Assembly: GCF_050402865.1 (NCBI RefSeq)
Contig: NZ_BAABMF010000003.1
Span: 62,001-126,000 of the forward strand
Direction: 5' to 3'
Source: Clostridium_AF sediminicola
Lineage (GTDB): Bacteria; Bacillota; Clostridia; Clostridiales; Clostridiaceae
Length of the DNA: 64,000 bases
Shown piece after piece: positions 17,705 through 26,731 of the stretch. How positions within the stretch are numbered: position 1 is the stretch's first letter; each line of letters opens with the position of its first letter. The notes below the pieces were generated by a model that saw only the letters and a program-made list of their open reading frames with translations, was not told the origin of the DNA and ran no database searches. A program made the translations under genes and the position numbers.

Positions 17705-18379
17705 ATGGGTATATTTAGTCGTATAAGTACAGTTTTTAAATCAAATGTGAATGATCTTATTTCAAAAGCAGAAGATCCTGAAAAAATGTTAAACCAACTT
17801 ATTATTGATATGAGTGAGCAATACAATAAATCAAAAGGTGCAGTTGCCAAATCAATTGCCGACGAAAAGAGATTAAAAAAATCATTAGATGAGCAAGCCG
17901 CAAAGTCAGCTCAATGGGCTAGAAAAGCAGAATTAGCAGTAACCAGTGGTAATGATAGTCTCGCACTACAAGCTCTAAATAGAAAGAAAGAATATGATGA
18001 ACTTGTGGAACAATATACAAAACAATGGCAGGGACAAAAACAAGCCTCTGATAATTTAAAAGCAAGTCTTAGAGACTTAAATAATAAAATTGAAGAAGCT
18101 AAACGTAAGAAATCCTTATTAATTGCAAGAGCTAAAAGGGCTGAAGCACAGAAATCTATTCAAGAAACTATGGCTAGTTTAAATGATAATAGTGTATTTG
18201 ATTCATTCTCAAGAATAAGTGAAAAAGTAGATACCCTTGAAAGTGAAGCTGATGCCGAAGCTGAATTAAATGGATATATTGCTAATGATGATTTGAATAG
18301 TCAATTCGAAAAATTAGAAAATGGTGATGATGTTGTAATGGATGAATTAGCAGCTCTCAAGGCAAAACTTGGTAAATAA
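17705..18379 (+). CDS. PspA/IM30 family envelope-stress protein
   Basis: 224 aa, the usual family length. It begins with an amphipathic helix (GIFSRISTVFKSNVNDLIS) that in PspA proteins senses or coats stressed membrane, followed by the family motif SKAEDPEKMLNQLI and long coiled coils to about residue 190. PspA forms ESCRT-III-like assemblies that protect the inner membrane from proton leak. AGGAGG ribosome site. Co-transcribed with the chaperone-like gene and divergent from the DUF4178-DUF4247-DUF350-SpeE-channel arm. Confidence 0.92.
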   Translation: MGIFSRISTVFKSNVNDLISKAEDPEKMLNQLIIDMSEQYNKSKGAVAKSIADEKRLKKSLDEQAAKSAQWARKAELAVTSGNDSLALQALNRKKEYDELVEQYTKQWQGQKQASDNLKASLRDLNNKIEEAKRKKSLLIARAKRAEAQKSIQETMASLNDNSVFDSFSRISEKVDTLESEADAEAELNGYIANDDLNSQFEKLENGDDVVMDELAALKAKLGK

Positions 18380-18390
18380 AACAAAATGAT

Positions 18391-18416
18391 AAGAGGCTGC
18401 ATTAAAGCAGCCCCTT
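18391..18416. terminator. Bidirectional terminator after pspA
   Basis: The stem AAGAGGCTGC/GCAGCCCCTT (one mismatch, six-base loop) with T-rich ends on both sides serves the PspA gene on the plus strand. It contains the stop codon of the convergent Spo0E-MEDS gene. Confidence 0.7.
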
Positions 18417-19145
18417 TAGAATTCGGTCTTTTAAAATATATGAATGAGTATTTAAAGATTTATTAATAACTTCTTCATTTATAAATTCACCCTTATGTAT
18501 ATAGTCATAAGCGTCATATATGCAAATTAAAGATACATTTGTGTTTTTTAAAGCTTCACTTAAATTAATTTCCCAATCTAAAAAATCTTTTTGTGAAGTA
18601 GTTTGAATAGCATAGGTAGGTTGCCCAATCCATCGAACACCACTATATTTTATAACATCATTCTCTAAACAAATATTACCAATCTTCTCTTTTAGACCAT
18701 CTAAACCACCATGTTTATTGCTCATAATCAATTCTTTTACAGGTCTAAATCTAATCATTTCAATAGAAACATTATTAGCTTTTAGAAAAGTCAATAATGG
18801 ATTATAAAGTTTTTCCTCCATAGAAATATAAATAAGTTCATTATTCTTTATACCTTCATTAATGTAAAAATACATACTAGTAAAAAGGTGTTGCTTTCCA
18901 TAGTAATAAAAAGTAGAGTGTGTTCCAAATAAATCTTTTAAATTTAATTTAGAATTTGATATAGCATTCAAACTCCTTTTACAAACAACACACTTGTACA
19001 CTAAATCATCTAATTGCTGACTTAATTTAACTACTTCATCATTTACTAAATTATGATTTTTTTCTACTATTATATTGTTTAATTGTTCCTTACACTCTTG
19101 TATATTACAATTCAAATCACAATTGTTACATAAAAAACTCATCAT
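18402..19145 (-). CDS. Spo0E-like plus MEDS-domain signalling protein
   Basis: 247 aa. Three parts are visible. An N-terminal cysteine cluster (CNNCDLNCNIQEC) comes first. Next is a helical hairpin of about 40 residues with the Spo0E-type signature KLSQQLDDLVYKC; Spo0E proteins dephosphorylate Spo0A~P. After a CVVC pair comes a MEDS/DcmR-like sensory domain (about 75-245; HSTFYYYGKQHLF, NELIYISMEEKL, GVRWIGQPTYA). The likely role is control of sporulation or another phosphorelay by a small-molecule signal. The canonical SQELD reads SQQLD here, so phosphatase activity must be shown. Monocistronic; convergent with pspA. Confidence 0.72.
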   Translation of the reverse strand: MMSFLCNNCDLNCNIQECKEQLNNIIVEKNHNLVNDEVVKLSQQLDDLVYKCVVCKRSLNAISNSKLNLKDLFGTHSTFYYYGKQHLFTSMYFYINEGIKNNELIYISMEEKLYNPLLTFLKANNVSIEMIRFRPVKELIMSNKHGGLDGLKEKIGNICLENDVIKYSGVRWIGQPTYAIQTTSQKDFLDWEINLSEALKNTNVSLICIYDAYDYIHKGEFINEEVINKSLNTHSYILKDRILKGLL

Positions 19146-19282
19146 CTCACATCCTTATTTTTAGCTTTAGTAAATTTCTTTTATCTGAATTATATCATAC
19201 GTTATATGTAGAAATATGTATTATTTTGTAAGGCAATATTTTTTATACAACAATCCATCAAAATAAAATTAGAGCCAATAAC

Positions 19283-19810
19283 TTATAATAATTTCTCATA
19301 TAGTTTAAACCAATTTAAACCATAGTTTCCAAGTCCTAAGTCAACTGTACCAATATACTTAAAACCACATTTTTCATACAATCTAATAGCAGGTATATTT
19401 TCTTCATATACATCCAATCTAATTGCTTTTACTTGTGAGTTAATAGCATGTTCAATTGAAAAGTCTATCAATGCCTTACCTACACCACATTTCAAAGATT
19501 CTGGATGGACTACAAATGTATATACTACAAACACATCTGAATAGTCACTTTCAATTCCCCATTTTGCTTTATAATATGCAGGTTCAGGTTCATTACTTAA
19601 AATAATAGATCCTATGATTTTCTCATTATATTTTGCAACATAGAGATTGTTATTATTTATTCCATCAATTGCATTTTGACGAATAGGATAAATTCCTTTT
19701 TTCCATCCTGGATAATTTACTCCTTTTTCTAAATAGTCATTTAGATCGTTATAAAGCTGCTCCAGTTCATCAATATTATCCTCTTTTCCTAATTCAAAAA
19801 TAATTTCCAT
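19283..19810 (-). CDS. GNAT family N-acetyltransferase
   Basis: 175 aa. Typical GNAT layout: the acceptor helix region first, then FVVHPESLKCGVGKALIDF, where the Q/RxxGxG/A loop that binds acetyl-CoA is CGVGKAL, and the closing strand AIRLYEKCGFKYIGT. The start is set at MEIIFELG with GGGAGATGG upstream; a TTG six codons earlier overlaps that site. It follows the TatD gene closely (35 bp) and is probably co-transcribed. The substrate is unknown; the late VDLGLGNYGLNWFKLYEKLL resembles acetyltransferases that act on small amines or peptides. Confidence 0.82.
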   Translation of the reverse strand: MEIIFELGKEDNIDELEQLYNDLNDYLEKGVNYPGWKKGIYPIRQNAIDGINNNNLYVAKYNEKIIGSIILSNEPEPAYYKAKWGIESDYSDVFVVYTFVVHPESLKCGVGKALIDFSIEHAINSQVKAIRLDVYEENIPAIRLYEKCGFKYIGTVDLGLGNYGLNWFKLYEKLL

Positions 19811-19845
19811 AAATCCATCTCCCAACAAAACTAATACAAAATATA

Positions 19846-20580
19846 TTAAATTATTAATCTATTAAAATTATTTTCAATAACTTTTAATATTTCATTAGTA
19901 GAAAGTTCTTTTATCTCCGCTACTTTTTTGATTACATCAATTATTGATCTTGGATAACCCCATTTTCCATTTACCCATTTTAAAGCTGTTGGTCCATCAG
20001 TTTCCACTAGTAGTCTATCGATAGGAATTCTAGACAATATTTCTTCTGTTAGTTTAGAATATCCTATATCAACACTTATAGTAAAATAACAGCCCAACTC
20101 TATAAATTTTTCTAAGGTTTTGATTTCACCACTAAACCAATGAATAATTACTTTATTATAGTTATGACTCTTTAAAATATTGTAGATTTCTTCCTCTGCA
20201 CCTTTTGTATGTATTGTTACAACTTTGTTTCTTTTAATACTCTCTTCTAATATAAAATTGAAAATCTTTCTTTGCGTCTCATATGTACTTTTATCCTCTA
20301 CCCAAAAAAAATCTAATCCAATTTCTCCTATAAGCTCACTTTCTTGGATATATGGAATTAACTCTTCAAGATTCCCCTTATATTCAGCAGCCTTCCACGG
20401 ATGAATTCCAAAAGTAGCTTTGATATATTGACTCTTTTGACTAAATTCTTTATTCTTTTTGTAACTTTCTACATCCATAGCAGAAGAAATACTTAGAATT
20501 TTATATCTATTTATTTCATTTATAGCATTATCAATCTTATCATCAAAAAAATCCAAATGAGTATGTGCATCAATATACAT
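19846..20580 (-). CDS. TatD family metal-dependent hydrolase
   Basis: 244 aa TIM-barrel hydrolase. Metal ligands are visible in order: DAHTHLDFF, GEIGLDF (E), HTKGAEEE (H), IHWFSG (H) and LLVETDGP (D). TatD relatives are 3'-5' deoxyribonucleases or general metal-dependent hydrolases. Length is slightly below the usual 255-260 aa. It lies upstream of the GNAT gene; a strong terminator at 20698 separates it from the fructokinase gene. Confidence 0.85.
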   Translation of the reverse strand: MYIDAHTHLDFFDDKIDNAINEINRYKILSISSAMDVESYKKNKEFSQKSQYIKATFGIHPWKAAEYKGNLEELIPYIQESELIGEIGLDFFWVEDKSTYETQRKIFNFILEESIKRNKVVTIHTKGAEEEIYNILKSHNYNKVIIHWFSGEIKTLEKFIELGCYFTISVDIGYSKLTEEILSRIPIDRLLVETDGPTALKWVNGKWGYPRSIIDVIKKVAEIKELSTNEILKVIENNFNRLII

Positions 20581-20697
20581 TTAAAAACTCCTTGTTTCTT
20601 TATTAAAATAATTGGTTACTTATAAATTATATATCTGTGTTTTTTCACAATTATACCATGAATTATAGCAAGTTTCATAATAAATACCACTTACAAC

Positions 20698-20745
20698 AAA
20701 AGCAAATGAGGTATGCTCAAAATTGTGCATACCTCATTTGCTTTT
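20698..20745 (-). terminator. Strong terminator of the polyol operon
   Basis: A 19-bp stem (AAAAGCAAATGAGGTATGC with its complement, both ends reading AAAA/TTTT) around a ten-base loop. It ends the operon whose last gene is the fructokinase and insulates TatD from it. Confidence 0.8.
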
Positions 20746-20786
20746 ATGTATAATCATTTACTTCTTAAATTTATGGTTAGAAAACC

Positions 20787-21785
20787 TTATTTTATAATAT
20801 TTCTAATTGTCTCCTCATTGGGCATAGCAGGAATTGCACCTTTTTTTGTAGTTGTAATTCCTCCTGCTGCATTAGCAAATAATAGAATATCATCTAACTC
20901 ATCTTTTTTCATAGTTTTTATTTCTTTTAATGTTTTACATCTTAATCTATAAAGTATAGCTCCTAAAAAAGCATCTCCTGCTCCAGTTGTATCAATTGAA
21001 TTCATTTTAAATGCATCTATGAATCCAGACCCTTTTTCATTTGAATAATATGAACCTTTATCTCCCATAGAGATCAAAACAAGTGAAGCACCCATATTCT
21101 TAATAAACTTAACACATTTCTCTACATCAGTTTCATCAAAAAGGAATTCCATTTCCTCTTCAGATATTTTCACAATATCCGCCAAAGGCATTATTTTCAA
21201 AATTTCTTCTTTTGCTACTGAAGAATCCTTCCAAAGAGCTGGACGATAATTTGGATCATAACTAATGATTCTGTCATTATCTTTAGCATATATCACTGCA
21301 TCAATTGTAGCACTTTTGCAAGGTTCATCTGTTAATGATACTGAACCGAAATGGAATACTTTACAATTTTCTATTAAATCCTTATTGATTTCTTCCTTTG
21401 TAAGCATCATATCCGCACCTGGTTTTCGATAAAAACTAAAAGATCGTTCTCCTTGCTCACTTAAGTGTACAAATGCCAATGTTGTATGTACATCTTTTGC
21501 CATAACAAGGCCTTTAGAATCTATATTGCTTTCTTCGATAACACTCTTCAAAAAATATCCAAATTTATCATGGCCCACTTTTCCAATGAATGCCGTTTTA
21601 CCACCAAGTTTAGAATGCATTGCTAATACATTAGCAGGTGCTCCTCCTGGATTTTGTTCAAACATAGGATTTTGCACATTATTACACTTAACAGGAGTAA
21701 AGTCTATAAGAAGTTCTCCAATTGCAACTACATCATACATAACATATCCATCGTATAATGAAATCTCTAAAGACTCATCATACAT
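20787..21785 (-). CDS. PfkB family fructokinase
   Basis: ATP-dependent sugar kinase, 332 aa from this start. PfkB signatures: GELLIDFTPV, the sugar-binding NPGGAPANVLAM and, near the C-terminus, DTTGAGDAFLGA with the catalytic aspartate. Most similar in pattern to fructokinases. An ATG at 21740 (MYDVVAIGELLID) matches the usual family start, but the one at 21785 has the better ribosome site (AAAGGAAA). Last gene of the polyol operon, 36 bp after the dehydrogenase. It would phosphorylate the ketose made by that enzyme to fructose 6-phosphate. Confidence 0.85.
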   Translation of the reverse strand: MYDESLEISLYDGYVMYDVVAIGELLIDFTPVKCNNVQNPMFEQNPGGAPANVLAMHSKLGGKTAFIGKVGHDKFGYFLKSVIEESNIDSKGLVMAKDVHTTLAFVHLSEQGERSFSFYRKPGADMMLTKEEINKDLIENCKVFHFGSVSLTDEPCKSATIDAVIYAKDNDRIISYDPNYRPALWKDSSVAKEEILKIMPLADIVKISEEEMEFLFDETDVEKCVKFIKNMGASLVLISMGDKGSYYSNEKGSGFIDAFKMNSIDTTGAGDAFLGAILYRLRCKTLKEIKTMKKDELDDILLFANAAGGITTTKKGAIPAMPNEETIRNIIK

Positions 21786-21821
21786 TTTCCTTTCTTAATT
21801 ATTTCCTACACAAATTACAGT

Positions 21822-22868
21822 TTAACTAATATGAACAACTGCCTTAACAATATCAGCCTTATTCTTTACACTACTATCCATCGCATTTTGGATATCATCA
21901 AATTCAAAAATATCTGTAACAATATCTTCAAGATCAATGTTTCCACTTGCAACAGCATCAATTGCCATAGGGTAAATATGTCTATAACGGAACACAGTCT
22001 TAAATGTCACTTCTTTATCCAATGCCAAACTCATTTCTAAATTCATCATCCCTGTTTTACCATATCCAACTAAAACTATATTTGAACCTTTTTTCACCAT
22101 ATGTATTATCTGATTTGTAGTAATTTCAGTTCCCGCTGTTTCTATTGCTAAATCACAGCCTTTTCCATTTGTAATCTCCATTACTTTTTCAATCGGATTT
22201 GTCTCATTAGCATTAATTACGTGTGTAGCTCCTAACTTAAGAGCTTTATCTAAGCGTTTTTGCATTATATCTACAACAATAATATTTGATACACCTTGAA
22301 CTTTAAGAGCTAAAATAGTAACCAAACCTATAGCCCCAGCACCTGTAACAACAGCTGTTTGACCTGCATGTGCTTCTCCTTGATTAGCTGCATGTACTCC
22401 AACAGCTAAAGGCTCAATTAACGCTCCTGCCAATGTACTAACATTTTCAGGTAATTTGAAGCATAAGTCAGCATCATGGGCAACATATTCTTGAAATACT
22501 CCATCATATGGTGGTGTTGCAAAAAAAACTACGTCAGGACACAAATTATATCTCCCTGTTTTGCAAAATTCACATTTTCCACATGTCTTCCCTGGTTCTA
22601 ATGCAACACGATCTCCAACTTTTAAATCTGTCACTTCTGAACCTACTTCAATAACAACACCACCTGGTTCATGTCCTAGTACAAAAGGTGGCTCTACAAT
22701 ATAATTCCCAATACGACCAGTTTCATAATAATGTAAATCAGAACCGCATATTCCTACATACTCTAATTTAACTAATACTTCTTTTTCGCTTACTTTAGGA
22801 ATTTCACGTTCTTCATATCCCATCTTTCCTATCCCATTCATTACAGCTACTTTCATTTTTCCTTCCAT
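21822..22868 (-). CDS. Zinc-dependent sorbitol/polyol 2-dehydrogenase
   Basis: 348 aa, medium-chain dehydrogenase. Catalytic zinc ligands in CGSDLHYYETG and GHEPGG, structural zinc in CGKCEFCKTGRYNLC (four cysteines), Rossmann loop VTGAGAIGLV and, after the next strand, VVDI (Asp for NAD). The YETG and RIGNYIVEPPFVLGHE pattern is that of sorbitol/xylitol dehydrogenases: polyol + NAD to ketose. Start at MEGKMKVA with AGAGG 7 bp before; a TTG two codons earlier overlaps the ribosome site. It lies between the importer and fructokinase genes. Confidence 0.87.
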   Translation of the reverse strand: MEGKMKVAVMNGIGKMGYEEREIPKVSEKEVLVKLEYVGICGSDLHYYETGRIGNYIVEPPFVLGHEPGGVVIEVGSEVTDLKVGDRVALEPGKTCGKCEFCKTGRYNLCPDVVFFATPPYDGVFQEYVAHDADLCFKLPENVSTLAGALIEPLAVGVHAANQGEAHAGQTAVVTGAGAIGLVTILALKVQGVSNIIVVDIMQKRLDKALKLGATHVINANETNPIEKVMEITNGKGCDLAIETAGTEITTNQIIHMVKKGSNIVLVGYGKTGMMNLEMSLALDKEVTFKTVFRYRHIYPMAIDAVASGNIDLEDIVTDIFEFDDIQNAMDSSVKNKADIVKAVVHIS

Positions 22869-22931
22869 ATTCAAACCTCTTCAACTTTCTATATTTTTAA
22901 TACTCCTCATCTTACTCTCTTCAAAATATAT

Positions 22932-23885
22932 TTACGCCTTAATACCTTTAAATTTACGATTTTTCTGCAGACAATCAAAAGCTACTGCTAATAATAACAC
23001 TAAACCTTTAGTTAACATTTGTACGTATTGGCTTACGTCAAGAAGAACCAATCCATTACTAAGTACTCCAATTATTAGAACACCCGCAACAACATTCGAA
23101 ATCTTTCCATATCCACCATTAACACTAACACCACCAAGAACAACCGCTGTTAATACATCAAATTCAAAACCTTTACCTGCAAGAACTTGACCAGAATTGG
23201 TTCTTGAAAGCATTACAATACCTGCAATACCTGCAAAAAATCCTGAAAGTGTATACACTAAATATTTAACTCTATTTACATTAATACCAGACAACTTTGC
23301 AGCTTCTTCATTGCCTCCAACAGCATAAAAGTACCTTCCAAAATACGTTTTGTTCAATATAAATGCACCGATTGCTAAGATTACAATCATGATGATAACT
23401 GGTATAGGTATAGGTCCTATATAACCTTGACCTAACACAGTAAAAGCTTTTGGAAAACCAAAGATCGGCATCCCCTTACATATAATGTAAGCAAGCCCTT
23501 CAATTACTGTCATTGTAGCCAATGTTACAATCAGTGGTGGCATTTTTATATTAGCAATGATCCATCCATTTATAAAACCAATAGATGTACTCATAATAAT
23601 CGCTATTATACTTGCTATAACAGGATTTACACCTGCATTAACCATTAACCATGCAGTAACAATGTTTACTAATGTTATTTGAGATCCTATTGAAAGGTCT
23701 ATACCTCCAAGTAATAATACAAAAGCCATACCAACTGCAGCAATACCTAACATAGACACTTGTCGTGCAATATTAAATAAATTTGATGGAGCAAGGAAAA
23801 CCTTTGATGTTATTGAGAAAAAAATAATCAACAATAATAGTACGACAAAGATTCCATATTTCTTAAATCCAGCTATAAAATTCAT
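22932..23885 (-). CDS. Ribose-type sugar ABC transporter permease
   Basis: 317 aa membrane protein of the RbsC/BPD_transp_2 family with 8-10 hydrophobic segments. Family motifs: GGIDLSIGSQ after the second helix, and GKGFEFDVLTAVVLGG followed by GGYGK, the loop that meets the ATPase. It forms the importer together with the RbsA-type ATPase (18 bp upstream) and the RbsB-type lipoprotein. Substrate probably a polyol, judged from the dehydrogenase and fructokinase downstream. Confidence 0.88.
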   Translation of the reverse strand: MNFIAGFKKYGIFVVLLLLIIFFSITSKVFLAPSNLFNIARQVSMLGIAAVGMAFVLLLGGIDLSIGSQITLVNIVTAWLMVNAGVNPVIASIIAIIMSTSIGFINGWIIANIKMPPLIVTLATMTVIEGLAYIICKGMPIFGFPKAFTVLGQGYIGPIPIPVIIMIVILAIGAFILNKTYFGRYFYAVGGNEEAAKLSGINVNRVKYLVYTLSGFFAGIAGIVMLSRTNSGQVLAGKGFEFDVLTAVVLGGVSVNGGYGKISNVVAGVLIIGVLSNGLVLLDVSQYVQMLTKGLVLLLAVAFDCLQKNRKFKGIKA

Positions 23886-23903
23886 AACATTATCCCTTTC
23901 CTT

Positions 23904-25391
23904 TTACAATGACGCAAAGCTCATAATAGTTTCTTGATCAAAATCATTTTTTTTGAGCATGCCACTTATTTTACCTTCAGATAAAACAATGATTCTATCT
24001 GACATTCCCATAATTTCTTCCATTTCTGATGAAATCATTAAAATAGTTTTTCCTGACTCAACTAATGTATTAATCAATTTATAAATTTCATATTTTGCTC
24101 CTACATCAATACCTCTAGTAGGTTCATCCAATATGATTAAATCAGGATTAGAAGCAAGCCATTTCCCAATAATAACCTTTTGTTGGTTACCACCACTTAG
24201 ATTTTTCACTAATTGTTCTAAATTAGGTGTTTTAATTTTCAATTTCTCTTTGTAATCCTTCGCTATCCTGTTTTCTTCTTTTTTATTTACAACAGATGCC
24301 TTTGAAATCCTGTTAAGAATTGCCATACTAATATTACTTCTAATATCAATATGGAGTAATGCACCTTGTTTTTTTCTATCTTCTGGAACTAGTGCTATCC
24401 CATGATCAATAGCTTGTCTTGGTGTTCTTGGAGATATTTCTACTCCTTTAAAAATAATTTGACCACTAGTTTTAGGTTTAGCACCAAATATTAACTCAGC
24501 AAGCTCTGTTCTTCCCGAACCAATTAGACCTGCAAATCCCAAAACCTCTCCTCTTCTAATTTTAAAAGAAATATCAGTAAGACCATTACCACATAAATTC
24601 TTTACCTCTAATAATGTCTCATTAGAAACTGATGATTCACGAGAAGGATATGTTTCTTTCAATTCACGTCCAACCATTAATTTTACAATTTCATCAATGT
24701 TTGTTTCATTTGTATTCAATGTCTTTACTTTTTCACCATCTCGCATAATAGTAATCCTATCAGTCAATCTAAAAATTTCATCTAATCTATGGGATATATA
24801 AATAATGGTTACTCCAGCTTCTTTCAATTTATCAACAATGGAGAACATAGACTCAACTTCTGACTTTGTTAAAGGTGCTGAAGGTTCGTCCATAATAAGT
24901 ATCTTAGCTTTTTGTGATATAGCCTTAGCTATTTCAACAATTTGTTGATAGCCTACGGTTAAATTACTTACCAGTTCATTAGGATTAATATTAATATCGA
25001 ATTGTTTAAATATCTCCTTTGACTGTTCAACCATTGCCTTTCTATCAATAACCATTCCTTTTCTTATGGCTCTGCCTAAAAAAATGTTTTCAGCTACTGA
25101 TAATTCTCCAACAAGATTAAACTCCTGATATATAACAGCAATTCCATTTTCTTCAGATACTTTTGGTGTCATAGATGTAAATTCTTTTCCATCAACAATA
25201 ATTTTTCCACTATCAGGAACAACTGCTCCTGTACATGTTTTAATTAACGTTGATTTTCCTGCACCATTTTCCCCTACTAACGCATGTGTTTCGCCTTTTG
25301 CAACCTTGATTGTAACATCGTTTAATGCCACTACTCCAGGATATGTTTTTATAATATTATTAAGTTCTAAAATCGTATTTGAAATATCCAT
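23904..25391 (-). CDS. Ribose-type sugar ABC transporter ATPase (two domains)
   Basis: 495 aa, two ABC domains in tandem as in RbsA/XylG. First domain: Walker A GENGAGKSTL, Walker B ILIMDEPSAPLTKSE, but the signature reads NLTVGYQQIVEIAKA. Second domain: degenerate Walker A GLIGSGRTELAE, good signature LSGGNQQKV, Walker B LIILDEPTRGIDVG. This asymmetry is normal for the family. 18 bp before the permease gene. Confidence 0.92.
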   Translation of the reverse strand: MDISNTILELNNIIKTYPGVVALNDVTIKVAKGETHALVGENGAGKSTLIKTCTGAVVPDSGKIIVDGKEFTSMTPKVSEENGIAVIYQEFNLVGELSVAENIFLGRAIRKGMVIDRKAMVEQSKEIFKQFDININPNELVSNLTVGYQQIVEIAKAISQKAKILIMDEPSAPLTKSEVESMFSIVDKLKEAGVTIIYISHRLDEIFRLTDRITIMRDGEKVKTLNTNETNIDEIVKLMVGRELKETYPSRESSVSNETLLEVKNLCGNGLTDISFKIRRGEVLGFAGLIGSGRTELAELIFGAKPKTSGQIIFKGVEISPRTPRQAIDHGIALVPEDRKKQGALLHIDIRSNISMAILNRISKASVVNKKEENRIAKDYKEKLKIKTPNLEQLVKNLSGGNQQKVIIGKWLASNPDLIILDEPTRGIDVGAKYEIYKLINTLVESGKTILMISSEMEEIMGMSDRIIVLSEGKISGMLKKNDFDQETIMSFASL

Positions 25392-25497
25392 AATATCTAC
25401 CTCACGTAGCCTCTTAATATTTAATTGACTTGTGATAGTTAGATATGCTCTCCATCACAAGTCATTGTATAAATTCTTAATTAAATCTGCTTATGGT

Positions 25498-26469
25498 TTA
25501 TTTATAATATTGGTCAAGATTTTCAGCTGTTACTGGAATAGTAGTACGATATACTTCTTTCTCTACTGATTCCCCTGCAACAAGTTTTTCTAACCATCCA
25601 TATATTTCTGTAGCAATTGCATTTGCATCACCTGTAATAAGTACAGACATTCTGTTTGCTTCGTTGTTCTTAATAGCTTCTAGTTCTTGTTCTGTAGCAT
25701 CCGCAGCAAAAACACCAATATTATCTGTTAGTTTACCTGCAGCCTTGATTGCTTCATTGGCACCAACTGCTCCACCACCACCGATACAAGCAATTACTTG
25801 TACATCTGGGTTAGCTTGGAAAACAGTTTCCATTTTTGTCATACCTTCAGTTGGATTAATTGCACTTGTTTGTGCAACAATTGTTGCATTAGGTGCTTTT
25901 TCTTTAATTGCATCAACAATACCATTTCCTCTTTCCAAAAGAATTGGAATTTGAGGATAGTCTAATACTGCAACCTCACAAGATCCATCATGCTTTTCAT
26001 TAATCCAATTAGCAGCTTGCTCACCAATAATTTTTCCTAATTCATAGTTGTCAATCAACCAAACTATATCTGCATTTTCTAAGTTTTCATCCCAGCTATA
26101 TACTTTGATACCAGCTTTTCTAGCTTCACCAAGAACTTGCTCAACTGCATTTGCATCAACAGGATGAATAACAATTGCATCAACACCACTTGCTATAAAA
26201 TTTTCAACTTGTTCAATTTGTTTTGCTGCATTGTTTTTACAATCTAAATATGTCATGCTACCGCCATCTGCTTCAACTAAACCTTTTAATTCTTCACAAG
26301 AGCTTGACCAAATTTGATTACTAAGGTCTTGAACTGTCATTCCTACTACCATACCAGCTTTTTCGCCGCCATCAGTACTTGCAGCAGTATTCTTTTCTTT
26401 CTCACTACACCCAACCATCATTGGTAGCGCTAGTACTACAATTAATAACATACTTAAAAACTTTTTCAT
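25498..26469 (-). CDS. Sugar/polyol ABC transporter substrate-binding lipoprotein
   Basis: 323 aa, lipobox VGC with Cys21. Peripla_BP_4 (RbsB-like) fold: MVVGMTVQDLSNQIWSS at the first strand, IASGVDAIVIHPVDANAV, YSWDENL and IACIGGGGAVGANEAIKAAG. It binds the sugar or polyol outside the membrane and feeds the RbsA/RbsC-type transporter. First gene of the operon; a sigma-A promoter and a ROK-type operator lie directly upstream. The strand from FAADATEQELEAIKNNE on is typical of sugar-binding members. Confidence 0.88.
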   Translation of the reverse strand: MKKFLSMLLIVVLALPMMVGCSEKEKNTAASTDGGEKAGMVVGMTVQDLSNQIWSSSCEELKGLVEADGGSMTYLDCKNNAAKQIEQVENFIASGVDAIVIHPVDANAVEQVLGEARKAGIKVYSWDENLENADIVWLIDNYELGKIIGEQAANWINEKHDGSCEVAVLDYPQIPILLERGNGIVDAIKEKAPNATIVAQTSAINPTEGMTKMETVFQANPDVQVIACIGGGGAVGANEAIKAAGKLTDNIGVFAADATEQELEAIKNNEANRMSVLITGDANAIATEIYGWLEKLVAGESVEKEVYRTTIPVTAENLDQYYK

Positions 26470-26555
26470 TTTACTCCCCCTGGCTTGTACTTTATCCTTA
26501 TAACAAACCAGCTATATACCAGTTTATTAAAATTCAAAAAGTACATTTGTTTTTT

Positions 26556-26578
26556 CTTTATTAAACTCTTTAATAAAG
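26556..26578. promoter_or_regulatory. ROK repressor operator at the polyol operon
   Basis: Perfect inverted repeat with 10-bp half-sites CTTTATTAAA and TTTAATAAAG around CTC. It begins about 5 bp downstream of the predicted transcription start, an ideal place for a road-block repressor. A related, less perfect copy stands before the ROK gene (27910-27932). Confidence 0.7.
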
Positions 26579-26589
26579 TATTTGCATTA

Positions 26590-26618
26590 ATAATATCACC
26601 CTAATGAATGCATGTCAA
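26590..26618 (-). promoter_or_regulatory. Sigma-A promoter of the polyol operon
   Basis: Minus strand TTGACA (26618-26613), 17-bp spacer, TATTAT (26595-26590). The predicted start near 26583 gives a leader of about 115 nt that carries the operator. Confidence 0.72.
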
Positions 26619-26731
26619 TACTTAAAATGTATTTTTTTAAACGATTTCATATTTTTTCTTTAAATTGATAAATTAAACAAATAAAAAAGCAAACATCTCA
26701 TAGGATTGTCGCTTTTCCATAATTATTTTCA

